The notes: generated from the letters alone by a model not told the origin. Positions 35,489 to 44,380 are shown, numbered from the stretch's first letter. The stretch: 64,000 nucleotides of DNA from Clostridiales bacterium (GCA_012839345.1 DUNN01000012.1:62001-126000), one strand, 5' to 3'. A program made the numbers and translations.

Positions 35489-35800
35489 TTAAAGCTTGAT
35501 TTCGATTTCAACACCGGCGGGGAGTTCCAGACCCATCAAAGCCTCAACGGTTTTGTTGGAAGGTCTGAGAATGTCGATAAGTCTCTTGTGGGTTCTCATT
35601 TCGAACTGCTCACGGCTGTCTTTGTACTTGTGAACCGCGCGCAGGATCGTAATGATCTGCTTTTCGGTCGGCAGCGGAACCGGGCCGGAAACTCTTGCGC
35701 CCGTACGCTTGGCCGTCTGCACGATCTTTTCGGCGGATTGATCCACCAACTGATGATCGTAACCCTTGATTCTTATCCTGATTTTCTCTTTGACTGCCAC
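35489..35800 (-). CDS. rpsJ: 30S ribosomal protein S10
   Basis: This 103-residue S10 also forms the NusB-S10 antitermination complex ('[20 protein letters not shown]', '[17 protein letters not shown]'). The start is GTG at 35800 with AGGAGG upstream. It is the first gene of the S10-spc-alpha super-operon. Confidence 0.97.
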   Translation of the reverse strand: MAVKEKIRIRIKGYDHQLVDQSAEKIVQTAKRTGARVSGPVPLPTEKQIITILRAVHKYKDSREQFEMRTHKRLIDILRPSNKTVEALMGLELPAGVEIEIKL

Positions 35801-36095
35801 TGTAATCGCCTCCTTATTGTAGTTGGCGGGCGGCGTTTTTTAAATCCTAACACTGTGCCGGGTGTTCCCTGTTAACACATTGAAAAACCGGATTCACTTC
35901 TGCAAGTGAAATCCGGGTGTAGGCAAAAAAACGTCTGAGCGCAGAAAGGACACGGCGGTAGAGCAGCTCGCTCCATCATCTTCCCACTGCGGACTCAAAT
36001 TATCTGTCGCCCGGTTTAAAATCGGACATACTCCACGGAAAAACCGGCCATATTGGCCGCAACCTCCCGCTTCAACGCATATCTGTCGCAGTCAT
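35801..36095 (-). promoter_or_regulatory. Long S10-operon leader with two terminator-like hairpins
   Basis: The untranslated leader of about 295 bases precedes rpsJ. Reading on the minus strand, a CGGCCA/TGGCCG hairpin (36059-36045) runs into GGTTTTTCC. A second, stronger hairpin (35916-35888, CCGGATTTCACTT with AAGTGAATCCGG) runs into TTTTTC. Between them are GAGC/GCTC pairings and a run of seven T. The second hairpin looks like an intrinsic terminator about 80 bases before the rpsJ start. It could attenuate expression of the whole super-operon; the sensing partner is unknown. Confidence 0.6.
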
Positions 36096-36103
36096 GCTTG
36101 ATT

Positions 36104-36132
36104 ATAATACCATATTATCCTCATTCACGCAA
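36104..36132 (-). promoter_or_regulatory. Promoter of the S10-spc-alpha super-operon
   Basis: On the minus strand TTGCGT (36132-36127) and TATTAT (36109-36104) have a 17-base spacer. An overlapping TATAAT at 36106-36101 gives a 20-base spacer and is a second choice. Confidence 0.55.
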
Positions 36133-36261
36133 GTCCTATTTTCTCTTTTTTGTAAAAATTTTTATTCCAAAATTTGTTCAACCTGCCATAGTTGAAAAAA
36201 GGGATCCAACTGGACCGGTACGGTGCATGAACTTGCCGTATTTTATCGTATCATATTATCC

Positions 36262-37152
36262 TTATATAAAGTTATCCCAAACCGAATTTGCGATAAGAAA
36301 CGGCTTTACCTTGGAAAAAGCAAGCGTAATGCGCACCAGCTTCACCTCGGGCCGAACAACCCGCACACAGAAGCCAACGCTTTCATCTGTAAAATAGATG
36401 ACGTTGGAGTCAAGCCCTTGCCGGATCGTGGAAACATCCAGTACAGCCGCCTGATCTGCATCCAGCTGGCTTTTTCCGGCATCCAAAAGCGCCGCGTAAA
36501 ACGCATCCCCCTTTTGTATCAAATCGGAAAATCCGACTGTCTTCCCGGTTTTTAGGTCAAAATTAAGCGTGCGCATGGTATGAGTGGTTTCGGCCTTCGG
36601 AGAAAGCTTTTCATACTCGTTAAACCCAACACTGATGAAATTTTTTCCCTCGTAGGTGACGTCCCCGGTGCACCGTACCAGAATTGTTTCCGGCCGCTTT
36701 GCCGTTCCAAGTGTGCGGATAGTCTGCATTGCACAGTTTTTTAGTAGCTGGTTAACCTGATTGGAACGAATTGTATCGCTGACCAACTGAGGATATTCTG
36801 CGGAATAGTTTAAATTGTCCTTTTGGTAGGAATACGTTTCGGTTTTAATCCGATAAATCCCGGAATTCAGATTGGCCTCGGCTTTTGTGGAATATGCCTT
36901 TGCCGCCGTGCTGGCTGCCGATTCTTCCGATGAAGATCCTCCGGATTCCTCCTCCGAGGAGGAGCTATCCTGCGACTGCAATGCCGAATCCAATCCTACC
37001 TCCACTTGGCTCGGCACCGGCATGCTTCCAACCGAGTCCATACCCTGCCCGCCAACGCCCTTTGCACAGCCCGAAAAAGAAATAGCCATGCAGAGTACAA
37101 GAACAGGCAGCCACCTCCTGTTATTCAACGCGGCACACCTCCTGAGTAACAT
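36262..37152 (-). CDS. Putative lipoprotein with a DUF3298/DUF4163-like domain
   Basis: This 296-residue protein has a type II signal peptide with the lipobox 'ISFSGC', so it is anchored outside the membrane. A linker rich in Ser and Glu (about 60-85) follows. The C-terminal region from about 90 ('GIYRIKTETYSYQKDNLNYS', 'LNFDLKTGKTVGFSDLIQKG') resembles the DUF3298/DUF4163 domains of RsiV-like and other envelope proteins. The first Met is uncertain: the lipobox is 29 residues in, which is long but acceptable. Its binding partner is unknown. Confidence 0.7.
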   Translation of the reverse strand: MLLRRCAALNNRRWLPVLVLCMAISFSGCAKGVGGQGMDSVGSMPVPSQVEVGLDSALQSQDSSSSEEESGGSSSEESAASTAAKAYSTKAEANLNSGIYRIKTETYSYQKDNLNYSAEYPQLVSDTIRSNQVNQLLKNCAMQTIRTLGTAKRPETILVRCTGDVTYEGKNFISVGFNEYEKLSPKAETTHTMRTLNFDLKTGKTVGFSDLIQKGDAFYAALLDAGKSQLDADQAAVLDVSTIRQGLDSNVIYFTDESVGFCVRVVRPEVKLVRITLAFSKVKPFLIANSVWDNFI

Positions 37153-37182
37153 AATGGAATTATTGACCTGCCGTCTGTCCGG

Positions 37183-37449
37183 TTACGCTCCAATACGCGT
37201 CCTGGATAAATACCTTGTCCCTCTCTCCCATACCTTGCTGCCCCTGTTGCGCAGGCGTTCCGGTATGCTGTCCGGGGGAACTTTACCCGCCGCAGCCACC
37301 GCGACACATCCGTTTTTCCCCTGAAATGTTCGAACCCGGTAAAGCTTGCGCGGGCGTACATTCTGCAATTTCTCCATCCGCTGCAGAACCGTGCCCGTAA
37401 CCGCAGCGCCGCCCGCAATCAATGTAAGTACTGCAATCATCTTCTTCAT
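37183..37449 (-). CDS. Small basic protein with N-terminal membrane segment
   Basis: This 88-residue protein is unfamiliar to me. It begins 'MKKMIAVLTLIAGGAAVTGT', a signal anchor or uncleaved signal, followed by a basic segment. GAAAGGAG is 9 bases before the ATG at 37449, so this start is preferred to the longer frame at 37569. It lies 30 bases upstream of the lipoprotein gene on the same strand and is probably cotranscribed with it. Confidence 0.6.
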   Translation of the reverse strand: MKKMIAVLTLIAGGAAVTGTVLQRMEKLQNVRPRKLYRVRTFQGKNGCVAVAAAGKVPPDSIPERLRNRGSKVWERGTRYLSRTRIGA

Positions 37450-37625
37450 GTGAAGCGCTCCTTTCAAAAGTTGTCTGTCTGCTCGCCTGACTGCAATTTT
37501 AAAGATAGTATACCCGTTTTTTGGTAAAAAAACGTTATGAAAAAAATTATTCCGGGCATTCTGGTGCAACCTTTCTTCTTCTGGACCATAAGGTGCTGCC
37601 TTCTCATTTTCGGGATAAATTTTCT

Positions 37626-37668
37626 AGCAACAAAAAAGCGCCGCCGGCTGAAGCCGTAACGACGCTTT
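37626..37668 (-). terminator. Terminator of proS
   Basis: On the minus strand AAAGCGTCG and CGGCGCTTT close a stem that also contains CGGCTTCAGCCG, followed by TTTTTG. It lies about 35 bases after the proS stop. Confidence 0.75.
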
Positions 37669-37702
37669 GGATTCATAATATTTTTCAGCAGATTGGCCGG
37701 GA

Positions 37703-39139
37703 TTAATACGCTTTGCCCCAGTACACCATGGACTTGGCCGGTCTTCCGCAGCAAACACAGGTGTCGGAAATGTGTTCCTGCTCAAACGGGATGCAGCGGG
37801 AAGACACGCCAGCGACCTCTTTCAGCTTTTCCTCGCAGGCTACGTCGCCGCACCACATAGCCTTAATCAGGCCAGGCTTGTTATCGGCGGTTTTCTTCAT
37901 CTCATCCAGCGTTTTAACCGTATAGGTCATATTTTCACGGCGTGCAAGCGCGGATTCGTACATTCCCTTGCGAACCAGCTCAAGCTGCTCCGCAATAGCG
38001 CTTTCCAGGTTTTCCAGCGGGACAAAAATCTTTTCGCGGTCATTGCGGCGCACCAGCACACACTGGCCCTTTTCAATATCTTTCGGGCCGATTTCCAGAC
38101 GAAGCGGAACACCCTTCATCTCATATTGCGCAAACTTCCAGCCGGGGGTCTGGTCGGAATCGTCCAGCTTTACGCGGAACTGCTTTTTCAGCTGTGCCTG
38201 CAGCTCCTTCGCCTTTTCCAATACACCGGGCTTATGCTGAGCAACCGGAACAATCACAACCTGAATCGGTGCAACAGCAGGCGGAAGAACCAGTCCGTTG
38301 TTGTCTCCGTGCGTCATGATGATGCCGCCGATGATACGGGTGCTCATGCCCCAGGAAGTCTGGAATGGATGGCAGAGCGAATTGTCCCTGCCCTGGAAAG
38401 TCACGTTGAACGCCCGGGCAAAGCCGTCGCCGAAATAATGGCTGGTTCCGGACTGCAGAGCTTTGCCGTCGTGCATCATGGCTTCAATCGTATAGGTGGC
38501 TTCCGCTCCCGCAAATTTTTCCTTATCGGTTTTCCGGCCCTTAACAACCGGAATCGCCAGCTGCTTTTCGCAGAAGTCGGCGTACACGTTCAGCATGCGC
38601 TCAGTTTCGGCTTTCGCCTCTTCCGCTGTTTCATGCATGGTATGGCCTTCCTGCCAGTGGAACTCGACGGAACGCAGGAACGGACGGGTCGTCTTTTCCC
38701 AGCGCACCACGGAGCACCATTGATTGTACAGCTTTGGCAGATCACGCCAGGACTGAATCACCTTGGCGTAATGCTCGCAGAACAGGGTTTCCGAGGTTGG
38801 GCGAACACACAGTCTTTCCGTCAACTTTTCGCTGCCGCCGTGCGTAACCCAAGCAACTTCTGGCGCAAAGCCCTGCACATGATCCTTTTCTTTATTCAGC
38901 AGGCTTTCTGGAATAAAAAGCGGCATGGACACATTTTCGTGCCCCAGCTCCTTGAACTCCGCATCCAGGATCTTCTGGATATTTTCCCAGATGGCCCAAC
39001 CATACGGCTCAATCACCATGCAGCCGCGTACGCTGGTGTAGTCCATCAGCTCCGCTTTCTTCACAATATCGGTGTACCACTGTGCAAAGTCTTCCTCCAT
39101 GGAGGTGATGGCTTCCACCATCTTCTTCTGTTCTGCCAT
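37703..39139 (-). CDS. proS: Prolyl-tRNA synthetase, archaeal/eukaryote-like short type
   Basis: This 478-residue class II synthetase charges tRNA-Pro. Motif 2 lies in '[18 protein letters not shown]' and motif 3 in '[20 protein letters not shown]'. The anticodon domain and the C-terminal zinc-like end '[18 protein letters not shown]' identify the ProS type 3 form, which lacks the editing insertion of the E. coli enzyme. An AAGGAG site precedes the ATG. Confidence 0.96.
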   Translation of the reverse strand: MAEQKKMVEAITSMEEDFAQWYTDIVKKAELMDYTSVRGCMVIEPYGWAIWENIQKILDAEFKELGHENVSMPLFIPESLLNKEKDHVQGFAPEVAWVTHGGSEKLTERLCVRPTSETLFCEHYAKVIQSWRDLPKLYNQWCSVVRWEKTTRPFLRSVEFHWQEGHTMHETAEEAKAETERMLNVYADFCEKQLAIPVVKGRKTDKEKFAGAEATYTIEAMMHDGKALQSGTSHYFGDGFARAFNVTFQGRDNSLCHPFQTSWGMSTRIIGGIIMTHGDNNGLVLPPAVAPIQVVIVPVAQHKPGVLEKAKELQAQLKKQFRVKLDDSDQTPGWKFAQYEMKGVPLRLEIGPKDIEKGQCVLVRRNDREKIFVPLENLESAIAEQLELVRKGMYESALARRENMTYTVKTLDEMKKTADNKPGLIKAMWCGDVACEEKLKEVAGVSSRCIPFEQEHISDTCVCCGRPAKSMVYWGKAY

Positions 39140-39401
39140 GTAAATTTCTCCTTGATTTCTTGGGACATTTCTGAAAACAAAAGCTCTGCCAAACCCGCCG
39201 CAGGAAATGCGGTATACGGTTCCACCCGAGCAGAAGTTTTCAAACCGCCCCGAATTATTGCAATGATCTAAAAAGCAAAAAAGGTACAGCCACCCCGCAG
39301 CCCAATCCGAGAAAGGGCGGCGGGGTTCATTTCATTCAATATGTGCTGTTCTATTTATAAGAACACGTCTGTTTATATTCTCCCCATATGTGAGCTGTAC
39401 C
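39140..39401 (-). promoter_or_regulatory. Structured leader region of proS with a T-box-like motif
   Basis: Two structured blocks occupy this gap. GGTACAGC (39401-39394) pairs with GCTGTACC (39290-39283), enclosing TGTTCT/AGAACA and a GC-rich CCCCGC/GCGGGG hairpin, and is followed by six T. Nearer proS, 'TCGGGTGGAACCGTAT' (39232-39217) matches the T-box core at the GGGTGGAACCG positions. A TCTGC/GCAGA stem then leads into a T-rich stretch. A specifier loop could not be identified. The T-box base expected to meet the tRNA discriminator is A, whereas tRNA-Pro would predict T, so the assignment is tentative. Confidence 0.35.
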
Positions 39402-39405
39402 GTAC

Positions 39406-39428
39406 AAAAACCGCCAAAATGGCGAAGA
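39406..39428 (-). terminator. Terminator after oadG
   Basis: On the minus strand CGCC-ATTTT-GGCG is followed by GTTTTTG, beginning a few bases after the stop codon. The short stem makes it a weak terminator. Confidence 0.5.
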
Positions 39429-39431
39429 TAA

Positions 39432-39623
39432 TTATTTTTCTTTATTGCTGCCAGTAAACCGGTTCAGAAGCACAATGACAAGATAAATCAGGAGCATTAC
39501 GACAAAAATGCCGAGCATTCCCTTGCCCATCAGTTCAAAGGACTTGGTAATATCCGCATTTTTGACTTCTCCCACCACGCTGGTAAACGCGGTCAGAAAG
39601 TTCCAATTCAACAGGTTTCCCAT
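39432..39623 (-). CDS. OadG-like small membrane protein (Na+-pump decarboxylase gamma-type)
   Basis: This 63-residue protein has one transmembrane helix, 'GKGMLGIFVVMLLIYLVIVL', with the preceding 'LMGKGM' typical of OadG/gamma subunits. The acidic, proline-rich tail of classical OadG is missing. Its ATG directly abuts the oadB stop (TAA-ATG), so the two are translated together. Confidence 0.75.
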   Translation of the reverse strand: MGNLLNWNFLTAFTSVVGEVKNADITKSFELMGKGMLGIFVVMLLIYLVIVLLNRFTGSNKEK

Positions 39624-40757
39624 TTACATCATCCCCCACATTCTGGCAAGATTCAAAATAATGCCGCCTGCAACCACCGAACCGATCTGGCCAGCCACAT
39701 TCGCGCCGACCGCGTGCATCAGGATATGGTTCTGGTTGTCTTCCTTGAGCGCCATTTTCTGAATGACGCGTGCGGACATTGGGAACGCGGAAATTCCTGC
39801 GCCGCCAACCATTGGATTGACCTTTTTATTGTGCGGCAGGAACAAATTCAGAACTTTAGCAAACAGCACGCCGCCAATGGTATCAAAGATAAAGGCGACC
39901 AAACCAAGCACCATAACCACCAGTGTGCCGGGTTTTACAAACACATCGGCACGCATTTGGAACGCAATGGTGATGCCAAGCAGAATCGTAATGAGGTTCG
40001 CAAGCGGACCCTGTGCTGTCTGCGAAAGGGATTCCAGCTTGCCGCACTCGCGGATCAGGTTGCCAAACATCAAAAATCCGACCAGAGCGACGGAATCCGG
40101 CGCCACCAGTCCGGCAATCATCGTGACGATAATCGGGAAAAGGATCTTCGTTGTTTTGGAAACCGACTGTGGGTTATAGGGCATACGAATCATGCGCTCG
40201 TGCTTTGTGGTAACCAGTCGAATTGCCGCCGGCTGGATAATCGGCACCAGTGCCATATAGGAGTACGCGGCAACTGCAATCGGGCCGATGTAATTGCTTT
40301 TCAGCACCTGAGAGACCAGAATCGAGGTTGGGCCGTCCGCCGCGCCAATTACTCCGGTCGCCATGGCGTCTTTCAGCGGGAAACCAAGCAGCACAGCCAT
40401 GCACACGGTAAAGAAAATACCGAACTGCGCCGCGCCGCCGAACAGCAGCATGCGCGGATTGCTGAGCAGGGGGCCGAAATCGATCATTGCGCCAATGCCA
40501 ATGAACAGCAGCAGCGGGAACGCTTCGGAAACAGAGATTCCTTTTTCAAACAGCCAGCGGATAATTCCGTTGTCCCCAATGACGCCGCTCAGGGGCAGGT
40601 TGACTAGAATCGCACCGAAACCCATCGGCAAAAGCAAAGCAGGTTCAAAATCCTTCTTGACCGCAAGCCAGATCAGCACCGCACCAATCAGCCACATTAA
40701 AACCATTTGCCAGGTAATTGCGGTTAATCCGGCGGTTAAAAAACTCAAACCCTCCAA
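39624..40757 (-). CDS. oadB: Sodium ion-translocating decarboxylase subunit beta
   Basis: This 377-residue membrane protein is of the OadB/GcdB/MmdB family. It couples decarboxylation of a carboxybiotin group to Na+ export. Family blocks are 'GIGAMIDFGPLLSNPRMLLF', 'AADGPTSILVSQVL' and 'GGAGISAFPMSARVIQKMAL'. The start is TTG at 40757 with AAAGGAG upstream. No carboxyltransferase alpha or biotin carrier gene is adjacent, so the substrate (oxaloacetate, glutaconyl-CoA or methylmalonyl-CoA) cannot be told. Confidence 0.92.
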   Translation of the reverse strand: MEGLSFLTAGLTAITWQMVLMWLIGAVLIWLAVKKDFEPALLLPMGFGAILVNLPLSGVIGDNGIIRWLFEKGISVSEAFPLLLFIGIGAMIDFGPLLSNPRMLLFGGAAQFGIFFTVCMAVLLGFPLKDAMATGVIGAADGPTSILVSQVLKSNYIGPIAVAAYSYMALVPIIQPAAIRLVTTKHERMIRMPYNPQSVSKTTKILFPIIVTMIAGLVAPDSVALVGFLMFGNLIRECGKLESLSQTAQGPLANLITILLGITIAFQMRADVFVKPGTLVVMVLGLVAFIFDTIGGVLFAKVLNLFLPHNKKVNPMVGGAGISAFPMSARVIQKMALKEDNQNHILMHAVGANVAGQIGSVVAGGIILNLARMWGMM

Positions 40758-40813
40758 CGACTCACAACTCCTTTGTTTAATCTGCCAAAATTTTTGCGGA
40801 TAAACTACGTAAT

Positions 40814-40842
40814 ATTATATCGGAACGCGATTCCCTTTTCAA
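40814..40842 (-). promoter_or_regulatory. Promoter of oadB-oadG
   Basis: On the minus strand TTGAAA (40842-40837) and TATAAT (40819-40814) have a 17-base spacer, about 57 bases before the TTG start. Confidence 0.75.
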
Positions 40843-40903
40843 GGGCTTGTTTCATTTCCCTGTAAAAAAACGGTTTTTCTGGTCCGCTGCTGGGGGAAAA
40901 CAT

Positions 40904-40931
40904 AAAAAATCCGCCGTGCAACGCACGGCGG
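40904..40931 (-). terminator. Terminator of acpP
   Basis: On the minus strand CCGCCGTGC and GCACGGCGG form a nine-pair stem followed by ATTTTTTA, shortly after the acpP stop. Confidence 0.85.
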
Positions 40932-40948
40932 TTAGCGGAATAACCACT

Positions 40949-41176
40949 TTATACATTTGCCTCAATGTACTTAACCAGTTCACCGACCGTCCTGATATTG
41001 TCAATTTCCTCATCGGGAATTTCGATTTCGAATTCATCTTCGATCGACATTAAAAGGTCTACCACATCCAAAGAATCCGCACCCAAATCTTCCGAGATGT
41101 TGGTATCGGGGGTAATGGAATCCTCTTCTACATCGAATTGCTCGCTGAGGATTGCCTTCACTTTTTCAAAAACCAT
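40949..41176 (-). CDS. acpP: Acyl carrier protein
   Basis: This 75-residue acidic four-helix carrier has the phosphopantetheine Ser in 'EDLGADSLDVVDLLMSIEDE'. It carries growing acyl chains in fatty acid synthesis. It stands alone here, away from fab genes. GGAGGGTG precedes the ATG. Confidence 0.96.
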   Translation of the reverse strand: MVFEKVKAILSEQFDVEEDSITPDTNISEDLGADSLDVVDLLMSIEDEFEIEIPDEEIDNIRTVGELVKYIEANV

Positions 41177-41232
41177 GTTTCACCCTCCTTACTAATTAAG
41201 ATATCGGCGTACGGGAAACGTTATTGTTTATG

Positions 41233-41262
41233 TGGACAAAAGAAACCAAATTATGATACAAT
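41233..41262 (+). promoter_or_regulatory. Promoter of aroE-aroK
   Basis: TGGACA (41233-41238) and TACAAT (41257-41262) have an 18-base spacer, about 125 bases before the ATG. No terminator or leader ORF was seen in the untranslated region. Confidence 0.55.
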
Positions 41263-41388
41263 TGCCACAGTAAAAACGAGATAAATCGCTCCGCCCTTTT
41301 TTGCCTAACCACATATTATTAGCAAACCCCGACTTTGTCAATATCTTTTCCATCATTTTTTATTTTCTTTCCTGTGAGGTAATCTGTT

Positions 41389-42741
41389 ATGAATACCCAA
41401 AAGCAGAATCGGTTTGCGGTAATCGGGCATCCGATTGCCCACACTATGTCTCCGTTTATCCATTCGCGTCTATTCTCTCTAAGCGGCAAAAAAGCGCAGT
41501 ACTGCGTACTGGACCTGCCATCGCCGGCGGACTGCCTGAGTGAGCTGAAGCAGCTGGATGGATTCAACATAACAATTCCCCATAAGCAGACGATTATTCC
41601 ATATTTGGACGCGCTGGATCAAACCGCGTCTTTTTTTCATTCCGTCAACACGGTGAAGCAGGAAGGCGGCCAATTGACCGGCTTTAACACCGACGGAACC
41701 GGGTTCTGCAAGGCGCTTGAGGCGGCGGGCATTCCGCTGAACGGGCACACTGTCATTCTGGGTGCAGGCGGCGCCGCGCGGGCGCTTGCATTTGAAGCGG
41801 CGCTCCAGGGCGGCACAGTTACCGTTGCCGCCCGTGAACACAGCCTGGAAGCGGCACAGCGGCTCTGCTGTGACCTGGAAGAAAAAATTCCCGGGGTGCA
41901 CGCAGACGCGCGAAAAATGGATCAGCTCCGCGGGCCGATCGACCTTCTGGCAAACGCGACGCCGGTCGGCATGTACCCGAACACCGGAGTAAGCCCCGTC
42001 CCGCGGGAAATCATCTCGCAGGCGTCCTGCGTGTTCGACGCGGTTTACAACCCAAACGAAACCGCCTTTCTGAAACTGGCGCGGCAAAGCGGAAAAAAAG
42101 CCGTCGGCGGCATGAGCATGCTGGTCTGGCAGGCGGCCGAAGCGCATAGAATCTGGTACGGGGCCGAATTTGACCCGGAGGGGATCGCGCAGATTTGCAG
42201 TGACGCGGTCATCGAAATGAAACGGGAGTTCGGCAATGTGATTTTATGCGGTTTTATGGGCAGCGGCAAGACCACCATTGGAAAACTGCTGGCGCAGGAA
42301 CTCAACCGGGAATTTATCGATTTGGACCAGTGGATTGAGAAAAACGAGGGCATGACGGTAGCCGAAATTTTTGAGCGGCGCGGGGAGCCGGAATTCCGCC
42401 GTCTGGAGCGGCAGGCCGCTGAAACACTCGGGCAGAAAAGCCGTCTGGTCATTGCGGCTGGCGGCGGCACGCTGACGAACCCCAGCAACGCTGCCGCATT
42501 ACGGGAAAACGGCATCATCGTCTTTCTAGATGCATCTTTGAATGCCGTGCGCGCGCGGCTTCAGGGGGACAAAACACGCCCCCTCCTCGCCGGACCAGAC
42601 CGGGAAGAAGCCATGAAGCGGCTGTATACAGAACGCACGGAACTTTACCGCGCGGCGGCAGACTTCACCATTCCGGCGGACCAAAGCCCGGAGGAGACCG
42701 CCGCAGCAGTCAAAGCACTCTTCCAGAAAGAGCAGGAATAA
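41389..42741 (+). CDS. aroE-aroK: Bifunctional shikimate dehydrogenase / shikimate kinase fusion
   Basis: This 450-residue protein joins two consecutive pathway enzymes. Residues 1 to about 275 are AroE: 'FAVIGHPIAHTMSPFIHSRL', 'NITIPHKQTI', NADP loop 'VILGAGGAARALAFEA' and 'KAVGGMSMLVWQAA'. Residues about 282-450 are AroK: P-loop 'GFMGSGKTTIGKLLA', 'FIDLDQWIE', 'EFRRLERQA' and 'AAGGGTLT'. Both halves look catalytically complete. It converts 3-dehydroshikimate to shikimate-3-phosphate, the AroA substrate. It has its own promoter and terminator, about 2 kb from the aro operon. Confidence 0.95.
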   Translation: MNTQKQNRFAVIGHPIAHTMSPFIHSRLFSLSGKKAQYCVLDLPSPADCLSELKQLDGFNITIPHKQTIIPYLDALDQTASFFHSVNTVKQEGGQLTGFNTDGTGFCKALEAAGIPLNGHTVILGAGGAARALAFEAALQGGTVTVAAREHSLEAAQRLCCDLEEKIPGVHADARKMDQLRGPIDLLANATPVGMYPNTGVSPVPREIISQASCVFDAVYNPNETAFLKLARQSGKKAVGGMSMLVWQAAEAHRIWYGAEFDPEGIAQICSDAVIEMKREFGNVILCGFMGSGKTTIGKLLAQELNREFIDLDQWIEKNEGMTVAEIFERRGEPEFRRLERQAAETLGQKSRLVIAAGGGTLTNPSNAAALRENGIIVFLDASLNAVRARLQGDKTRPLLAGPDREEAMKRLYTERTELYRAAADFTIPADQSPEETAAAVKALFQKEQE

Positions 42742-42753
42742 GAACATAACAGC

Positions 42754-42787
42754 AAAAGCCCGCGGTTTTACAGCCGCGGGCTTTTGT
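42754..42787 (+). terminator. Terminator of aroE-aroK
   Basis: AAAAGCCCGCGG pairs with CCGCGGGCTTTT, and the right arm supplies the T-run. It follows the stop codon by about 12 bases. Confidence 0.85.
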
Positions 42788-42850
42788 AAAAATGCGTTGG
42801 TTTCCGATTTATTTATTGGATTCGGGCGGCCATTCACGCCGCCCGAATCC

Positions 42851-44209
42851 TTATTCTTCTATAGTTTCAAGGTCTTCCGAATAGAAACGGAACCGATCCT
42901 TGCCGCTTCGTTTCGCTGCGTACATAGCGATATCTGCCTTGTGGAACAGCTCGTGGTAATTCCTGCCGTCCCTGGGGTAAAGCGCCACCCCAACGCTGCA
43001 GGAAAACGGGCAGACAACTTTGCCGTCCGACTGGGTTCCACGGAACAGGTCGTTCAGAATTCGGGATTTCAAAGACAGAATTTTCTGGGATGGTATGTTT
43101 TTCAGGAATACCACAAATTCGTCGCCCCCGATTCTTCCTACCACATCCTCTTCCCGGAACTGCTCTTTCAGCTTAAGCGCGATTTCTTCCAGCACTTCAT
43201 CCCCGTAAAGGTGGCCCAGCTTGTCATTTACGGTTTTGAAGTTATCAATATCGATGACAAAAAGTGCATGACGCTGTTCCGGGCTGCTCTCTAAAATCGC
43301 CTTGTCGATCAGCTCGGTGGTGGTCACGTGATTGTAAAGTCCGGTCAAAAGATCGCGTTCCGCCTGCTCCCGCAGACGAAGCGTTTCGCGCTTCTGTTTG
43401 TCGGTATCGGTGAAAAAGACGATGAGGCGCACGGACCCGTTACCGTCGCTCCGAACAATCGTGCCGCGCACCCGGTGCCAGCAGTAACGGCCGCATTTTG
43501 TTTTGAGACGATATTCCCCAATGTGGGTGTCCCGGCCATCGTGCAGCGCCGCGCTTAGATTGGCAAGGGCACGCGGGCGGTCCTCCTCATAAATAAAATC
43601 CGTATTTCGCAATTTTTCAAAATAATTTCCGCCATTAATTTCAAAATCAAATCGCTGCCGGAAAGATGGCGAGCAGTAAACTCGTTTTGTTTTGAGGTCG
43701 TAATCGAAAATGGGATCCGCCGCCTGTTCCATAATAATGCGGTAACGCTGCTCGCTTTCGGCCAGCTCCGATTCCGCACGCCGGATTGCCTCAAGCTGCT
43801 CCTGCTGGAGCTTTTGGCTGCGCCGTTCCTGCGTAATGTCGTTTAACACCATGCAGAAATATTCCTCCCCGCGCGCCTCCTCGGGCCGCATCAGCCCAAT
43901 GCGTGCAGACACCCAAATATGGTGTCCGTCTTTTGGGTACAGCTTCAAAGTGTGGTCAGCAAAGCCGCCCTGGCGGAGCTCATCCCCCAGTGCGTCCCAG
44001 TCGGCAGCAGAAGTATCGCGCAGAACACCGCCCGTTCCGCCGCCCAACAGCGACTGAATTTCCCCGGGCTGATATTGCAGCATGCGGTAAAAACTTCGAT
44101 TGGCATATGTAATTGTCAAATTTGCGTCGTGCCGGCAGCATAGGATTCCGCTCGCGAGGAAATCCGATATGGTTTCCAAGCGGACCGGAGGTGACGAGGC
44201 GTCGTGCAT
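42851..44209 (-). CDS. Diguanylate cyclase with two PAS domains
   Basis: This 452-residue cytosolic protein makes cyclic-di-GMP. PAS 1 (about 10-130) includes 'CRHDANLTITYANRSFYRML'. PAS 2 (about 150-280) includes 'EQAADPIFDYDLKTKRVYCS'. The GGDEF domain (about 285-450) contains 'DLLTGLYNHVTTTELID', the intact active site 'GRIGGDEFVVF', and the inhibitory I-site 'REED' five residues upstream. Product-feedback inhibition is thus expected. PAS domains may sense a small ligand or redox signal. It lies opposite to and between the aro genes, probably by chance. Confidence 0.93.
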   Translation of the reverse strand: MHDASSPPVRLETISDFLASGILCCRHDANLTITYANRSFYRMLQYQPGEIQSLLGGGTGGVLRDTSAADWDALGDELRQGGFADHTLKLYPKDGHHIWVSARIGLMRPEEARGEEYFCMVLNDITQERRSQKLQQEQLEAIRRAESELAESEQRYRIIMEQAADPIFDYDLKTKRVYCSPSFRQRFDFEINGGNYFEKLRNTDFIYEEDRPRALANLSAALHDGRDTHIGEYRLKTKCGRYCWHRVRGTIVRSDGNGSVRLIVFFTDTDKQKRETLRLREQAERDLLTGLYNHVTTTELIDKAILESSPEQRHALFVIDIDNFKTVNDKLGHLYGDEVLEEIALKLKEQFREEDVVGRIGGDEFVVFLKNIPSQKILSLKSRILNDLFRGTQSDGKVVCPFSCSVGVALYPRDGRNYHELFHKADIAMYAAKRSGKDRFRFYSEDLETIEE

Positions 44210-44380
44210 ACTTTGGCTCCTTTACATTTTGTGAAATACGGCATAAGATATCCTGTACTCATTTTCTAGTATTATTCTAACAAAATTTGATAATATAATC
44301 AATTATTACTTGAGTTTTATCACCATTTTGGTGTAATTTGTTAATTATAAAATAATTATTAAAATTATCCCCGTTCAATA

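Noticed and set aside
37772-39271. A 499-codon open frame on the plus strand
   Set aside because: It is antisense to proS, which is unambiguous; the frame has no recognisable domain.
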